A DNA stretch of 64,000 bases from positions 3,162,193 to 3,226,192 of the forward strand of contig OZ025884.1 of assembly GCA_964019415.1 (NCBI GenBank). Direction: 5' to 3'. Origin of the DNA: Ianthella basta. Lineage: Eukaryota > Porifera > Demospongiae > Verongiida > Ianthellidae. The notes beneath the pieces were generated by a model. That model did not search any database. It had not been told where the DNA came from and saw only the letters and a program-made list of their open reading frames with translations. Shown piece after piece: positions 36,551 through 47,485 of this stretch. The translations under genes were made by a program, and so were the position numbers. Numbering within the stretch: the stretch's first letter is position 1; the number at the start of each line of letters is the position of its first letter.

Positions 36551-36760
36551 CTATAGTACTTCTCTATAAACATTCCTGGTCTCACCACCAGGTGCATAAA
36601 TAAAAAGGTTGTTTCGACAGCCAACTCTAGAGCAACCCACATAAAACTGACCATGAGCAAAGCCGGGTGGTTCAAGGTATAGCCCAGCGACTATTGAACT
36701 TTGGCCTAGGGCTTTGTTGATCGACACGGCAAAAGAACGCAAACGCCTAGGATACGGCAT
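36551..36760 (-). pseudogene. Helitron helicase (Pif1-like) C-terminal fragment
   Basis: About 69 codons with FAVSINKALGQSSIVAGLYL, HGQFYVGCSRV and IYAPGGETRNVYREVL, then a stop. This is the end of the Pif1-type helicase of Helitron rolling-circle transposons (motif V/VI region with HGQ-Y-SRV). Upstream on the - strand the homology ends, so only the last part of the gene is present. It is not functional alone. Confidence 0.75.
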
Positions 36761-37029
36761 ACTTTTTCTTCCAAAGGGTTGGCAAGCCCTGTAGGAGGGT
36801 CCAGTGTATACTGTAAAGTGGTCGAGTGCTTCCTGTAGGGGGTACTAGTGCGTCCTGTAGAGGGGTCCTGTACGTTTTTTGCAGATCCAAGATGGCCGAC
36901 GGTCGGTTCATCCTGGGTTTTCACCACGCGCTCCTCGGCAGCAGCTTATTTTAGCACGTCTACCACTTTATATTGATGTGATGTACAGTATGTGACAGCT
37001 GGGAACGTTTGGGCACATTTCGTTTTGCA

Positions 37030-37228
37030 TTCCTAATTTCCTTGTGGCATGGACCCAAATGGCTAGCTAATTAGTCCCATGTAGCTGCAAGGAAAGTAGG
37101 AATGCAGAGTGAACTTCACGGAAATGGTGTTCATCATGGTGTTGAGGTACTGTTGCTTGTTTTTTATGCTTTTTCTACTGGCCATTCCTAAATCCCTTTT
37201 AATTCTAAAGGAATTTTTGTACACTAGT
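37030..37228. mobile_element. Half copy of the foldback MITE
   Basis: This matches the loop and one arm of 35210-35562 (GTGAACTTCACGGAAATG, CCTTTTAATTCTAAAGGAA, ending near TTTGTACACTAGTA). The other arm is missing. Confidence 0.7.
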
Positions 37229-37870
37229 ATATATACCAAGTTGCATGACTATGCGCAGCCTTTCATATTTAAACTAATGCAACACTATGTATCTGTACAA
37301 TTTTGCCTGAACTCTGGCATTCTCACACTAATTAATAAATGGTGCTAGTGACATTGACTGATGGATCACCTGGAGCCGTCCACCAAGTTGCATGACTATG
37401 CGCAACCTTTCATCATTAAATTAATACTACACTATGTATCTGTACAAATGTCCCATACATTATGTATTTTCCTAAGGGAATTTATATTTGCTGATTGACT
37501 GCAATTTGCACAAGAATGAAAGCCCAATTAATAAATCTGTCCAATTTAAAATCCATTAAATTCTTCATAGTTAGTGTGCATACTGAGTACTTGTCCGCAG
37601 CATCCTCTGTAGCGTCTGTGAATTATATTAATTATATTATATTAGATTACTGCAATATATTGTTACTAGCACTGTATAGATTAACCATGTATACACATAT
37701 ACATGGGGCATGAGAAAACTCGGACACAGGCGTATACCCATGCAGACCAGCATTCAGCTGGGGAGGGATGCCTGGCAAGCTTGTGAGTGAATACAAGGTA
37801 GAGATGAGCTTATGAAGTAAGATAGAATGAGTTGATTAACAAATCGTTTGGTGACAGAGATAAATGACTG

Positions 37871-38060
37871 TTAAGTGGACGCTGACATGAAAGATGGATT
37901 AGAGGCATGCTTGGGTTCCAATTGGTACATCTTGCTTGGAAGATGTGGGCTGAGCATGCTACTGCGATCTTGCTTAATTCGAATAGGAGATTCGAGATTG
38001 ATCGAGTCTGTGTTGGGAGGATGGTTTGAATGGTGATGGTTGCTGTATCTCTCTAGCTTG
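37871..38060 (-). pseudogene. LINE 3' end fragment, unit B
   Basis: This matches the C-terminal end of the LINE remnant at 52882-53346 almost base for base. It stops at GATGGTTGC, where about 1.5 kb present in unit C is missing, and continues with the sequence found at about 54536 in unit C. So B carries a deletion relative to C, or C an insertion. Confidence 0.6.
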
Positions 38061-38080
38061 CAATCTATGTCAATTAACAC

Positions 38081-38964
38081 TAGATTTTGTGATTATACTG
38101 TTACAGTAAGTATGTGCATGAATCCGTATAATATCGTGCAAGTGCTGGATACCGGTATGTGGTGTGGACAAGTGATTTAACAAGTATTTCAAGTTGAGAA
38201 ACACGTGCGGCTGCCGCCCCAACTCGAAATACTTGCTCCCTCCGGTTGCTGCTGTGTTATCAATATACGTATAGTAGCTATTGCAACTAATTTGTGTAAC
38301 TCATCAATACACTTGTGAACACATACTTCATAGGCAAGAATGAACTTGATTAGAGTCAAAATATTTTGACACACATGTGCACATGCAATGGCACAGTACA
38401 TTTACATATGTTCTTTATACACAGTTTGCACATTCTCAGAGCTGACAAAAACACAATTAAGTACTCACACACACACACACAAACAAACCGACACACATGC
38501 GCACATGTATAAAGCTAAATACACACATGCAAACATATGCACATGCTCTCTAAAAGACATGCATTGATGAGAGTAGCTAGGACATGCATGGATGGAGATA
38601 CACACAGATAGCTGCAAGTGTGCGCTTCACAGCACACCTGCAGTCATTGCAACAGCTAGGGTTCTGTTGGGGTTCTACTTGTTGCACAGCTGCAGGCAAC
38701 ATCCCTATACATAGCAGTGAAAGTGCACTCCATTTCAGGGCAATGAGGTTCAGGCTCCTAGTGAGTTCATCTGTGTCATTGTTAACCAAATCCATTCGGC
38801 TGTCCTCGCTGGTAGCTCACTCGGAATCTGATCATCTGGCTTGCCCCAACTGGGGTTAGCTTGCTCGACCAATGTGCTTAGCACGCTTGGCCACTGTGCT
38901 TAGCAAGTTTGGGTTATAGCGTTAGGGTTAGGATTAGGGCTGGTTTTAATTTTAGTCTCTTTTA
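38081..38964. other. Spacer between LINE fragment and NACHT-LRR copy 3
   Basis: Close match to 54540-55500. It contains a short CA run, two copies of a 22-bp unit around CCAATGTGCTTAGCACG, and a GTTAGGGTTAGG string. No gene is seen. Confidence 0.5.
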
Positions 38965-39090
38965 TGCATTTAGTCAGTGTGGGGTATGTACAGTGTGGGT
39001 ATGTACAGTGTGGGGTGTGTACAGTGTACAATTATAGGATGTGCTCAGTTGGGGTGTGTAGTGTGGGGTGTGTACGTACAGCTACATCCA
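38965..39090. repeat. Seed of the 16-bp satellite, unit B
   Basis: Three to four units of the GTGTACAGTGTGGGGT type. They are followed by CTACATCCATGCTCATTG and GTGTGTGTCACCGGCCCC, sequence that also lies 3' of both UBE2Q-like fragments. Confidence 0.75.
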
Positions 39091-39477
39091 TGCTCATTGC
39101 ACAGCAGTCAGATGCAATGTATGAAGTGTGTGTCACCGGCCCCATTGTGTACATGTGTATGGCAATAAATTATACATATAGCTACGTACACCGTCCTGCA
39201 GCATACATTGGTCATACACAATGTGGGCTTCTGATTTGCATGTATAGGTATAATGTGGATTGGTCACGTATGCAGACAGCATTGATGCAATTAAATCAAA
39301 TAATATAGAATAATGACAACAAAACAGAATGTACTATAAATTATTACAATACGCTGATTTGAAGTGGGTCTTAAGTCAATGACAAAGCTCATTTCTTTAG
39401 GCCTATATTTCTACGCTGGCAGTTAGTGCAGCATTTGTGCACAGTGTTCCTTTCACTGACTCCACTAACTCTTCTGG

Positions 39478-41282
39478 TATGGGGCGCCGTCTGGGTAAAA
39501 ACACATCTTGAAAATGGGATCTATAAAAATCTGGATATATATGATATATCCAGATGTATACAATATACATCCGGATGTATAATTATAGATCCAGATCTAT
39601 AGTATACATCCGGATGTATATTATATATCCGGATGTATACTATAGATCCAGATGTATATTATATATCCAGATGTATAATATAGATCCGGATGTATATTAT
39701 AGATCCAGATCTATATTATAGATCCGGATATATAAATTAGATATCCGAATGTATACTATAGATCCAGATGTATATTATACATCCGGAGCTATAATATACA
39801 TCTGGATGTATATTATACATCCGGATCTATAGTATAGATCCAGATCTATAATATACATCCGGATGTATATTACACAGCCATGGGGTCAGTATGTCACATG
39901 ATGCCATGTTAGGAGCAGCTGATATGCAAATAAGTACATTGAGATGTGATGAGCACATGCTTCCAGTTAAAATGGCTGAACTGCCTGAAGTCACAAATGG
40001 TGCATCATGCGGAAGACCTAAAGTGGATGTGAACTTGCTGTAAACTCAGCTAAAGACTCATTTATCCTTGGAAGGAAGACAGTGTGTAGGCAAAACATGT
40101 CCACCTCATTCAACACATCTAAATGACTTTCATCTGCCAGTTCACACAAGACATTCCCAAATGTAACCAACACAGAGCAGTGAACATCTTTCCACAATCT
40201 CTCTATTCGTTCATTATGAGTAGAGCTGCCAACAATCACACACTGGTGATGCCCATGTGTAGTCATCATGTAGTGCCACACATTAATGTTCTCTCCTCCA
40301 TGGTCACTGCGCACCTTCTTCGGTAAACCATACCTTTCAACTCCTTGTTGAAAAGATGAGAGGACTGTCTCCGCACGATTATTGGTATGGCACTTCAGGA
40401 ATGTAATGACTCGTGAATATCCATCAATTCCACCATGAACCACAAAGCGTCACTTAATTACTTGTAATTACCATCTATGTGCCAGACATCATTTGGGCGA
40501 GGGACATGATAAACCCTTCTTCTGATAGCTTTATTCTTCCTTTCCGCTACTCCCTCTGGATCCACCCTGTGACTACTGGCACGAACACGATGCGGTGGCA
40601 CACAGATGCCTTTGTGCAACAAGTGATCTGTGATCATAACCTCTCCATCATTTGGGTGACTCTCCTTAATGGTTGAAAAAGCAGAATCAAGTTGCATGTC
40701 ATCAGTGTGAGTGTATTTAGATGTCACACCAGACTGTCCTACCGTCTTGTTGTACAGTGTTTTCTTGCTGATGCCCAAGATCTGGGCAACTTTGGTTTTA
40801 CCATAACCCATTGCTGTCAGTTGGTTTACCTCTGCTAAGTTCACATCTACTTTAGGTCTTCCGCATGATGCACCATTTGTGACTTCTGGCAGTTCAGCCA
40901 TTTTAACTGGAAGCATGTGCTAGTCACATCTCAATGTACTTATTTGCATATCAGCTGCTCCTAACATGGCATCATGTGACATACTGACCCCATGGCTGTG
41001 TAATATACATCCGGATGTATATTATAGATCTGCTGGATCTATACTATAGATCTGGATGTATAATATACATCCAGATGTATATTATAGCTCCGGATATATA
41101 ATATACATCTGGATCTATAGTGTACATCCGGATATATAATATACATCCGGATGTATAATATAGATCTGGATCTATAATTATACATCCGGATGTATATTGT
41201 ATACATCTGGATATATCATATATATCCAGATTTTTATAGATCCCATTTTCAAGATGTGTCCTTACCCAGACGGCGCCCCATA
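39478..41282. mobile_element. Integrase-core DNA transposon with long palindromic TIRs (IS3EU-like)
   Basis: Inserted in the last exon of NACHT-LRR copy 3, with a 6-bp duplication TTCTGG (39472-39477 and 41283-41288; 8 bp if TA is counted in the target). The ends are inverted copies beginning TATGGGGCGCCGTCTGGGTA. Each TIR of about 400 bp or more is largely an array of short palindromes of the ATACATCCGGATGTAT and ATAGATCCAGATCTAT type. The interior encodes a decayed DDE integrase-like transposase. A 6-bp duplication, TA-starting ends and an IS3-like integrase suit the IS3EU group as I remember it. The group name is tentative. Confidence 0.8.
40018..40916 (-). pseudogene. Integrase-core (rve-type) transposase, broken
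   Basis: The N-terminal frame (40916-40458) has a helix-turn-helix-like TAMGYGKTKVAQILGISKKT, then PRPNDVWHIDGNYK, whose Asp is the first catalytic residue, and then TAA. The C-terminal frame (40443-40018) has HGGIDGYSRVITFL, VRSDHGGENINVW (second Asp) and HNERIERLWKDV (Glu), the DDE set of IS3-like integrases. Between the two frames there is a stop and a shift, plus a second TGA where a Trp codon is likely. The element is not autonomous in its present form. Confidence 0.78.
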
Positions 41283-42963
41283 TTCTGGTACCACTAACAG
41301 TGTCACTGCTCTGAGCAATGGGTTCTTGCTAAACCCAGCAGCCAGGGCTCTGCTAGCTCTAGCACTGAGGCCCAGGTTCACTTCCACCTCGACTACTTGA
41401 GCACAACTGGCTGCCTCCTCCAGCTGTGTTCGGTCCACTTCACTCAACCTCTCCTGTAGGTACAAAACACAACACAGGAGTACTGAGGTGACACCTTCAA
41501 CAATAATAAACACTGCACTATTGGTATGGCTTCAGGAGGTAGGCTGCTGATGGACATAAAATGGCCATCCATATGCACACTCTTTACTCAGGGGGGGGGG
41601 GGGGAGGTTGGACAAGGTCAATTGTGCTCGAAAACAGCTGACACTGCTGCTCTTAACTGTGTATTTTACTACACTACGTACTAACAGTAGTTAAGAGCAG
41701 GATGTTAAATCAGCTAAAGTGGTACAGTTAGTGCTTGCAAACCTCAAGAAATGCTGCCATAGCTTGGGATGTCTTAGCCTCGGAATCAGTAATATGAATC
41801 AACTTAATCTGTCATGACTCTCCTTGGCTATGTACCGAGGGTTCATACCAGGGGTGCAAAGGAAACATAAGGCAATGCCATGGCTCAGGGTAGATACACT
41901 TGGCCTTGGAGCAAAGCAAGCTAATATGCAAGGACACATTTAAAATGTCAAGAATGCAATTAAGATTGACCTGATATTGCACAATCCCATGCAAGACCTT
42001 GTCCGCTCCCCTCCCGCTCTTCACGGGAGGGGCAAATCAAGGGGGCGGGGCATTAGACAGGGCAGTCCATCACATCAAATGTCATATGACCGTAAGAGGA
42101 TACCCCTAAACATAAGGACACTACTTGGAACACACAAGTGAACATATTAGTAAAGGGAAACTTTGAACATTACAACAAGCAACAGAACTGAAGTCTTGAA
42201 TGGGAAGGGCGGAAGGGCTGCACACGAAGACGACGTACCAGAACATAACCTATGTATGTACACAGAGATGTATAGTACAGTGATTACTGTACTATGCCTG
42301 CATGCATGTGGGTGTCAAAGTTAGTAACACAACCAGAATCAATGATGTGTATGAATGGGTGTACACTGCATATGCTGAGCATACCCATGGTAGGAAGCGC
42401 ACTTTGACACTTTGCAAAGGTGAAGCTCTGCGTGCCATTGCTTGGAACACCGGAATAGGATTCACCATGTAGATGTCAAGCATCCTCAACTGTGACATGT
42501 TCTGGATGCAACTGGCCACAGATGAAGCTGTGCGACCACTTAAGAACAGACCTAAGGTGGAAAATGCACCATTGATTGACAAGACTGATGGTTAACATCT
42601 AGGATCAATTCACTAGATGATCAAGGATTACATATCGTATATGATAATCTGAATGCAGAAGGCAATATAATAAGTTAGAAAGGTAAGAAACCTTATTCTG
42701 TTATTCAAATTCCGTGAGTGATGGGGGCTGGGACGTGAGAACACCTAGGAGCTCTCTCTTCTCCCTGGTAGGCACTCAGCAGCACCACAGATGCAACATG
42801 TCATCTTCAGTTGAATCCCAGTGACTTTTGTCTTCAGACACTGCGTCTAGGCTGTCCCAATGTCTGAGTTATGCTTTGCATGCTGATAAATACCCATTGC
42901 TCGAGGTGTCAAGTTGACAACATAATTTGAGATCATTCAAGCTCGTTCACACTCACCAAGGGG

Positions 42964-43018
42964 GTTCACAACAGGACGTTTCAGCAACTATTCAGCTGCC
43001 CTCATCAGTGAGGGTTGT
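42964..43018 (-). ncRNA. Decayed hammerhead-like motif in NACHT-LRR copy 3 intron
   Basis: On the - strand: core CTGATGA, helix II GGCAGC/GTTGCT, GAAAC and GTC are all present, but the nearest helix I positions no longer pair (only a GTTG/CAAC match further out). The equivalent place in copy 4 (about 58320-58365) has lost part of the core. It is probably an old insertion of the family at 50.8 kb, with which it shares flanking words such as CATTCAAGCTCGTTC. Confidence 0.45.
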
Positions 43019-45697
43019 CAATAGCTGCTAGACCCTACCTCACTTCCGCCCCCACATGATAATGAGAGCAAGCCAGACTAGCCCAACCCATACATGTACA
43101 TACCCTACTTGGTATAGTATAATTGCAGGCATGTAGTGATAGGCTCACCAGCAACATCAAGATCAGTTACTGAACAGTTGTCCTTGACTCCATTCAGTAG
43201 TACGGTGCTGCCATCCCACAGCCTAAGTCGCTGCAGCCGGCAGCGAGCAGTCATCTTCATACTGCTGTCACCCTGCACATACAGAAATGTCAATGATGTA
43301 ATGTGCCGCATCTCAATCTGATTCATCTCAGAGTGGGGCGTAAACGACACATGTTATGCACTCAAACAACTCAAGTGTAGAAAGTAGCAGCACAATAGGA
43401 GGAAGCCACACAGTGGATTCATAAAAACTGGTCCTTCAGAGTCCACACCACATAACTATATACCAAGTGAACATGCACTACTTACTTCATCACCACTGAT
43501 AAAGACAAGATCCAAAGCTTCCAATGATTCGTGGTCAAAGACCTCAGCCAGTGCCTCTAATTTGCAGCTTTGACACACTGTCAGCTTCAACTTCTTTAAT
43601 GACCTAGCGGCCTCACACAATTTTTTTGGGTCTACGTGAAGAGAGGAAGGGGAACTGAATAATAGCTATAATAGCTCCCCAATGTATAACAATCCTGTGT
43701 TGTCACAGCTGCTATCCATTGGTATTGAGTGCTGAACTCGCTGGCATACTACTTAACACTAGTATGTACATACTATTCACATATTAAAACAATAGGAAGG
43801 TTACTTATACATACTGTGAAATCTAAGACTGCCACATGTGGCCCAGTTCTAATTGATCTTTATAGAGAGGTGGCTACTGTACAGAGGTGAACTGTAATGG
43901 TTTAGTGCTATCTGGAGCCAGGGTAACTAGCTGTTTTAGAGAGGTGGCTGCCTAACACAGTGACCATCTTAGACAGGGTCCACTGCATTCTTCATTGAGA
44001 CAATTGAAGGGATCACACATGTACCACCTCCATACAACACAGATAATGTTATCAATAAGATGGTCCCAACCACTCACCTTCAGTGGAGAACTGGACCACA
44101 TCCAGTGTTAGTGACTGCAAAAGGGGATTACGGCCCACAACTGAACATACATGATGGAAACTGGCGGGGTATAAGAAATGGATGGATGATGTGTGTAGTT
44201 CAGTCAGATGGTTGCACTTGGTGAGGCAGTGGTAGAGTACCATGGTGTCAAAATGACTGAGGTACAAATCAAAGATGAGACAGCTGCTCAACTGCGTGAC
44301 AATGCTCTGGGTGAGAGACTCATTCTGAGACTCAAACAAAGCGTGAAACACATACAAAAGATGAAGGTCGTCATAATTACATCTTGCTGGCAGGTCACTG
44401 CTTGTGGCAAAGATGGCCTCACTGACCTCTGCTGACTTGAACCGTGTTGGACCGGCAAAAAACTTCAGGGTAACAGCAAACTTAGGGTTGTGGCGGTTCT
44501 TCTTCCAAAATGCAGCTTGCTCTGCCTCGGGCAACAGAGAGAGATAATAAGCAGCAAAGTATTCCTGCTTTGTCGTATGGCTGAAGTGCAGTGTACTGCG
44601 TGTTGAGTATCCGGTTTCCTGGCTGGCATGCAAGTGGAGGAGACCACTGAAAGAGGACTCATTCAATGAATTGCCTGGCGGGATTGAGAAGATGTGACGC
44701 ACATCATCTTCTTGGAAGATGTAGTCAGGTGGTTCCAGGGTGAGACCTTTGAAGGCGAGGACACCGAGGGATGACAATATGTACTTAACATTCAGTGGGA
44801 GATCAGTGAGAGATTGGTCAATTTGGTAATCTTGCTTCTCCTTCTCTCGTTTCTCTCGAGTGATAATCCCGGCAATGGAGGATCTGTAGCACTCTGTCAT
44901 TGTTGCAGGGAATGACTTGGCTGCAACACCATGTTCATAGACAAAACACAAAATCAATAAATTCATAGGGATATGCGATCCTCTCATCAGGTCTGGATGG
45001 GCCCTTAGATCAGTCAACATGGCATCCCCTTTGCCTGGCTCACTCTTGAAGAAGTCCTTCACGTATGACTCCACTACTCCCTTTTCAAACCCAAGGATCT
45101 TGTAGAAGACTGTCCTATGCTTTTGTAGTAGGGGACACCCACCGGGACATGTTGACACTATGAAGTGTGCTTGAGGAAGAAGCTGGCCTTCCAGGAGTGC
45201 TCCCAGGAGAGATCCCTCAGGGTTGGCCATTAGGCCACGAACCTCATCTGCTCCGTCAAAAATCATGAGCACATTCTCCCCCTCGCTCTCCAACAGTGCT
45301 TCGGTAGATGCAGAGCATTTATTCCCTCTAATGTAATATTGGAGAAGTTGTTCAAAGTTGGCATCACTGTCATGTTTCAGTGCTTCAGACACGGCCTTGT
45401 CACGTAGAGGGAAGAACAGGATGAGGGAATAGTCGCTTGGTTCATCGCTGGCCACTTTTCGACAAAGGTGCTTAAGGAAAGTGGTTTTACCTGTGCCAGG
45501 CTGCCCAAAAATGATCCTGGTTTGCTGGGATCCTTTCTTAAAGAAATCACTGACTGTCAATTGTTCAGTCACTCCTTCTGACATTTGTACGTCGCAGTCA
45601 CGATATCGACTCAAAAACTTGCCCGTGTTTACGTCTCCCTTCTTTCTTGGTTGAGGGTCATTCTGCAGTACAGCTACTTTTGTAAACTGTAGCTCAC

Positions 45698-45850
45698 CTG
45701 GTTGCTATATAAAGCCAATCACTCATATTTCTCCAGTTTTGTAACTAATGAAGACCTTCGTGGTCGAAACAAATTACATTGATTTCCATCTATTTTTTCT
45801 CCACTACGTGTTGCTCAATAATTCCCCTTGTCCTCTCAATGCCGTAGCTA
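45698..45850 (+). mobile_element. Truncated hammerhead element at the duplication junction
   Basis: From about 45700 the sequence equals the right arm of the element at 27.05-27.2 kb. The core is mutated: CTAATGA replaces CTGATGA (the invariant G5) and the cleavage triplet is AAA instead of GTA, so it should be inactive. The sequence to its left is the truncated NACHT exon of copy 3. Confidence 0.7.
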
Positions 45851-46946
45851 CGAGCCTCTACCAAATTATCTTCACTATAGTTTAAGCATACATTATTCCA
45901 CTTCAGATTAAATCTCCACTTTTAAATGCAACCCTAGGCCTTTCTATGCTTGCATGTTACAGCTGTATTACAAACTGGTAATCCAGTCACTATAATTATA
46001 TAAGAAACATTCATGCATGTAATGCAGAACATGCTTATGACACAAATGTGTACCTGTAGGTCGCATACAATCACACCATTAGTGTGAGCGATAATTGGTG
46101 TGATCATCACACCACAGTTTTAACAGTGATTAATACATGCCCATGACAATGGAACTGAAGAGTTAGAACAATGAGTCCTTATCATAGATATGACAGCACA
46201 CACTGGACAATCTGCAGCTTGTATTTCACTAGCCACATTCATGTAATGCGACCCTGCATGGGTTACGATGAGATGCACAATAAAGTGAATCCAATGAGAA
46301 TGCCATGAATCATTGTCGCATTACTCTGCAAACAATGTACCATCCACTACAACTACTCGTCTTCCAATTGCATACTGCAGTCTCTTGCTTCTCTTGACGA
46401 ATAGAGATACAAGCATACCATTGTAAAACATACCCTTCCACCCACCCAAGTGCACGCATTAGATATCTCATGCATGTGGCTATATATCATGATATTCACC
46501 TGTTAAATGCAAGTGACACATTTTCCTTCTAAGATCTTCACTACAGTTAGGGGTATCTGTGTGTGGCTGCTATCAATAACCTCGGCCTCAAGATTTCCAC
46601 ATGTTAAATAAATATGTTATATACCCATCTGTAGCTACAAAAGCTAGATGATCTTTATGAGCTCCAGCGGCAGATGGGAATATGGCATGTGCTGTGTGCA
46701 GTATTTGTAAAGGAAAAGTACTCGAAATGTTGGGTTGACATTTCCTGTACATTTCCTTTGAACTAATCAAGTCCGGAAAAATAATAATGGGCAATAAGTG
46801 CAGTATTTTGAGTGATGTCCTGCATTACTCTTAATTTGTAAGGCTGCTTGCATTCAAATGTGTGCATTAGTAGAGAAGAAGGCAGCTGCCTTAGATGATC
46901 AATTAGCTCACCTCCCAGGCTCCTCTTTCTTCAAAATTGGCCACAA

Positions 46947-46947
<1 letters not shown>
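45850..46947. other. Duplicated spacer, unit C
   Basis: This matches 27220-28270 and 16440-17350 (for example GTACCTGTAGGTCGCATAC, ATTTCCTGTACATTTCC). No gene is seen. Confidence 0.6.
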
Positions 46948-47017
<70 letters not shown>

Positions 47018-47052
47018 CACACACACAAACATGCACACACACACACAAACAT

Positions 47053-47137
<85 letters not shown>
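46948..47137. repeat. (CA)n microsatellite, unit C
   Basis: About 190 bp of CA with CAAACA and ATGCACAC interruptions. Confidence 0.96.
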
Positions 47138-47212
47138 ACTCACACATATGCATCTCTAGATAACTACAATGAATAAAATTTTCTACAAAAAATACGTAGT
47201 TAGGATGTAGGA

Positions 47213-47485
47213 ATGGCACAAAATCTACAGAAACAAGTAAAGGTTGGAGCATTAAACATGGTCCCTACATGCAAGAATGTCACACCATATGTCTTATGTC
47301 GGAGACATGCATGGGGTGACATGGTTGTATGCAATGCATGTGAGCTTTGGTTTCATTGCAAGTGTGTTGGCCTGCAAACAATGCCAACTTCAGACGAACA
47401 GGAGCAGCTAGACATCGCTTCGCCTATAAACGGCCAACCGGATCGTCAGGGCTGGAGTAGTGCGTCAACATGTGTACCATCATAG
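47213..47485 (+). pseudogene. PHD-finger-like fragment, copy C
   Basis: Open frame of about 90 codons with CRRHAWGDMVVCNACELWFH, CKCVGLQTMP. The C-x2-C, WFH and C-x-C-VGL pattern follows the PHD zinc-finger layout better than copy B does. No start or splice context marks a host gene and the block is part of the repeated unit, so I regard it as a piece of a transposon-encoded protein. Confidence 0.42.

Larger units (their letters stand above)
39403..45697 (-). pseudogene. NACHT-LRR innate-sensor-type gene, copy 3 (damaged at both ends)
   Basis: Exons on the - strand: 45697-44078 (NACHT), 43631-43486, 43272-43149, 42551-42385 (LRRs), and a last exon split into 41453-41283 and 39477-39403. NACHT features: Walker A GQPGTGKT, Walker B VLMIFDGADE, winged-helix region, then LRRs of ribonuclease-inhibitor type (KKLKLTVCQSC, CRLQRLRLWDGS). 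Damage: the 5' end of the NACHT exon is cut off at 45697 by a hammerhead-element sequence. The sensor STRP of copy 4 is STCP here. The last LRR exon is interrupted by a 1.8 kb transposon, so the frame ends VVPEYGAPSG. Splice phases are otherwise the same as in copy 4. Confidence 0.82.

Noticed and set aside
39403..41453. Last NACHT-LRR exon of copy 3 as a functional alternative C-terminus (VVPEYGAPSG)
   Set aside because: The altered end is created by the transposon terminus and loses about 20 conserved residues; no evidence that it is used.
41812..42024. Extra exon in NACHT-LRR copies 3 and 4 (also 56411-56620)
   Set aside because: The open frame is partly conserved, but the phases of the neighbouring exons already join without it and I see no good splice sites.
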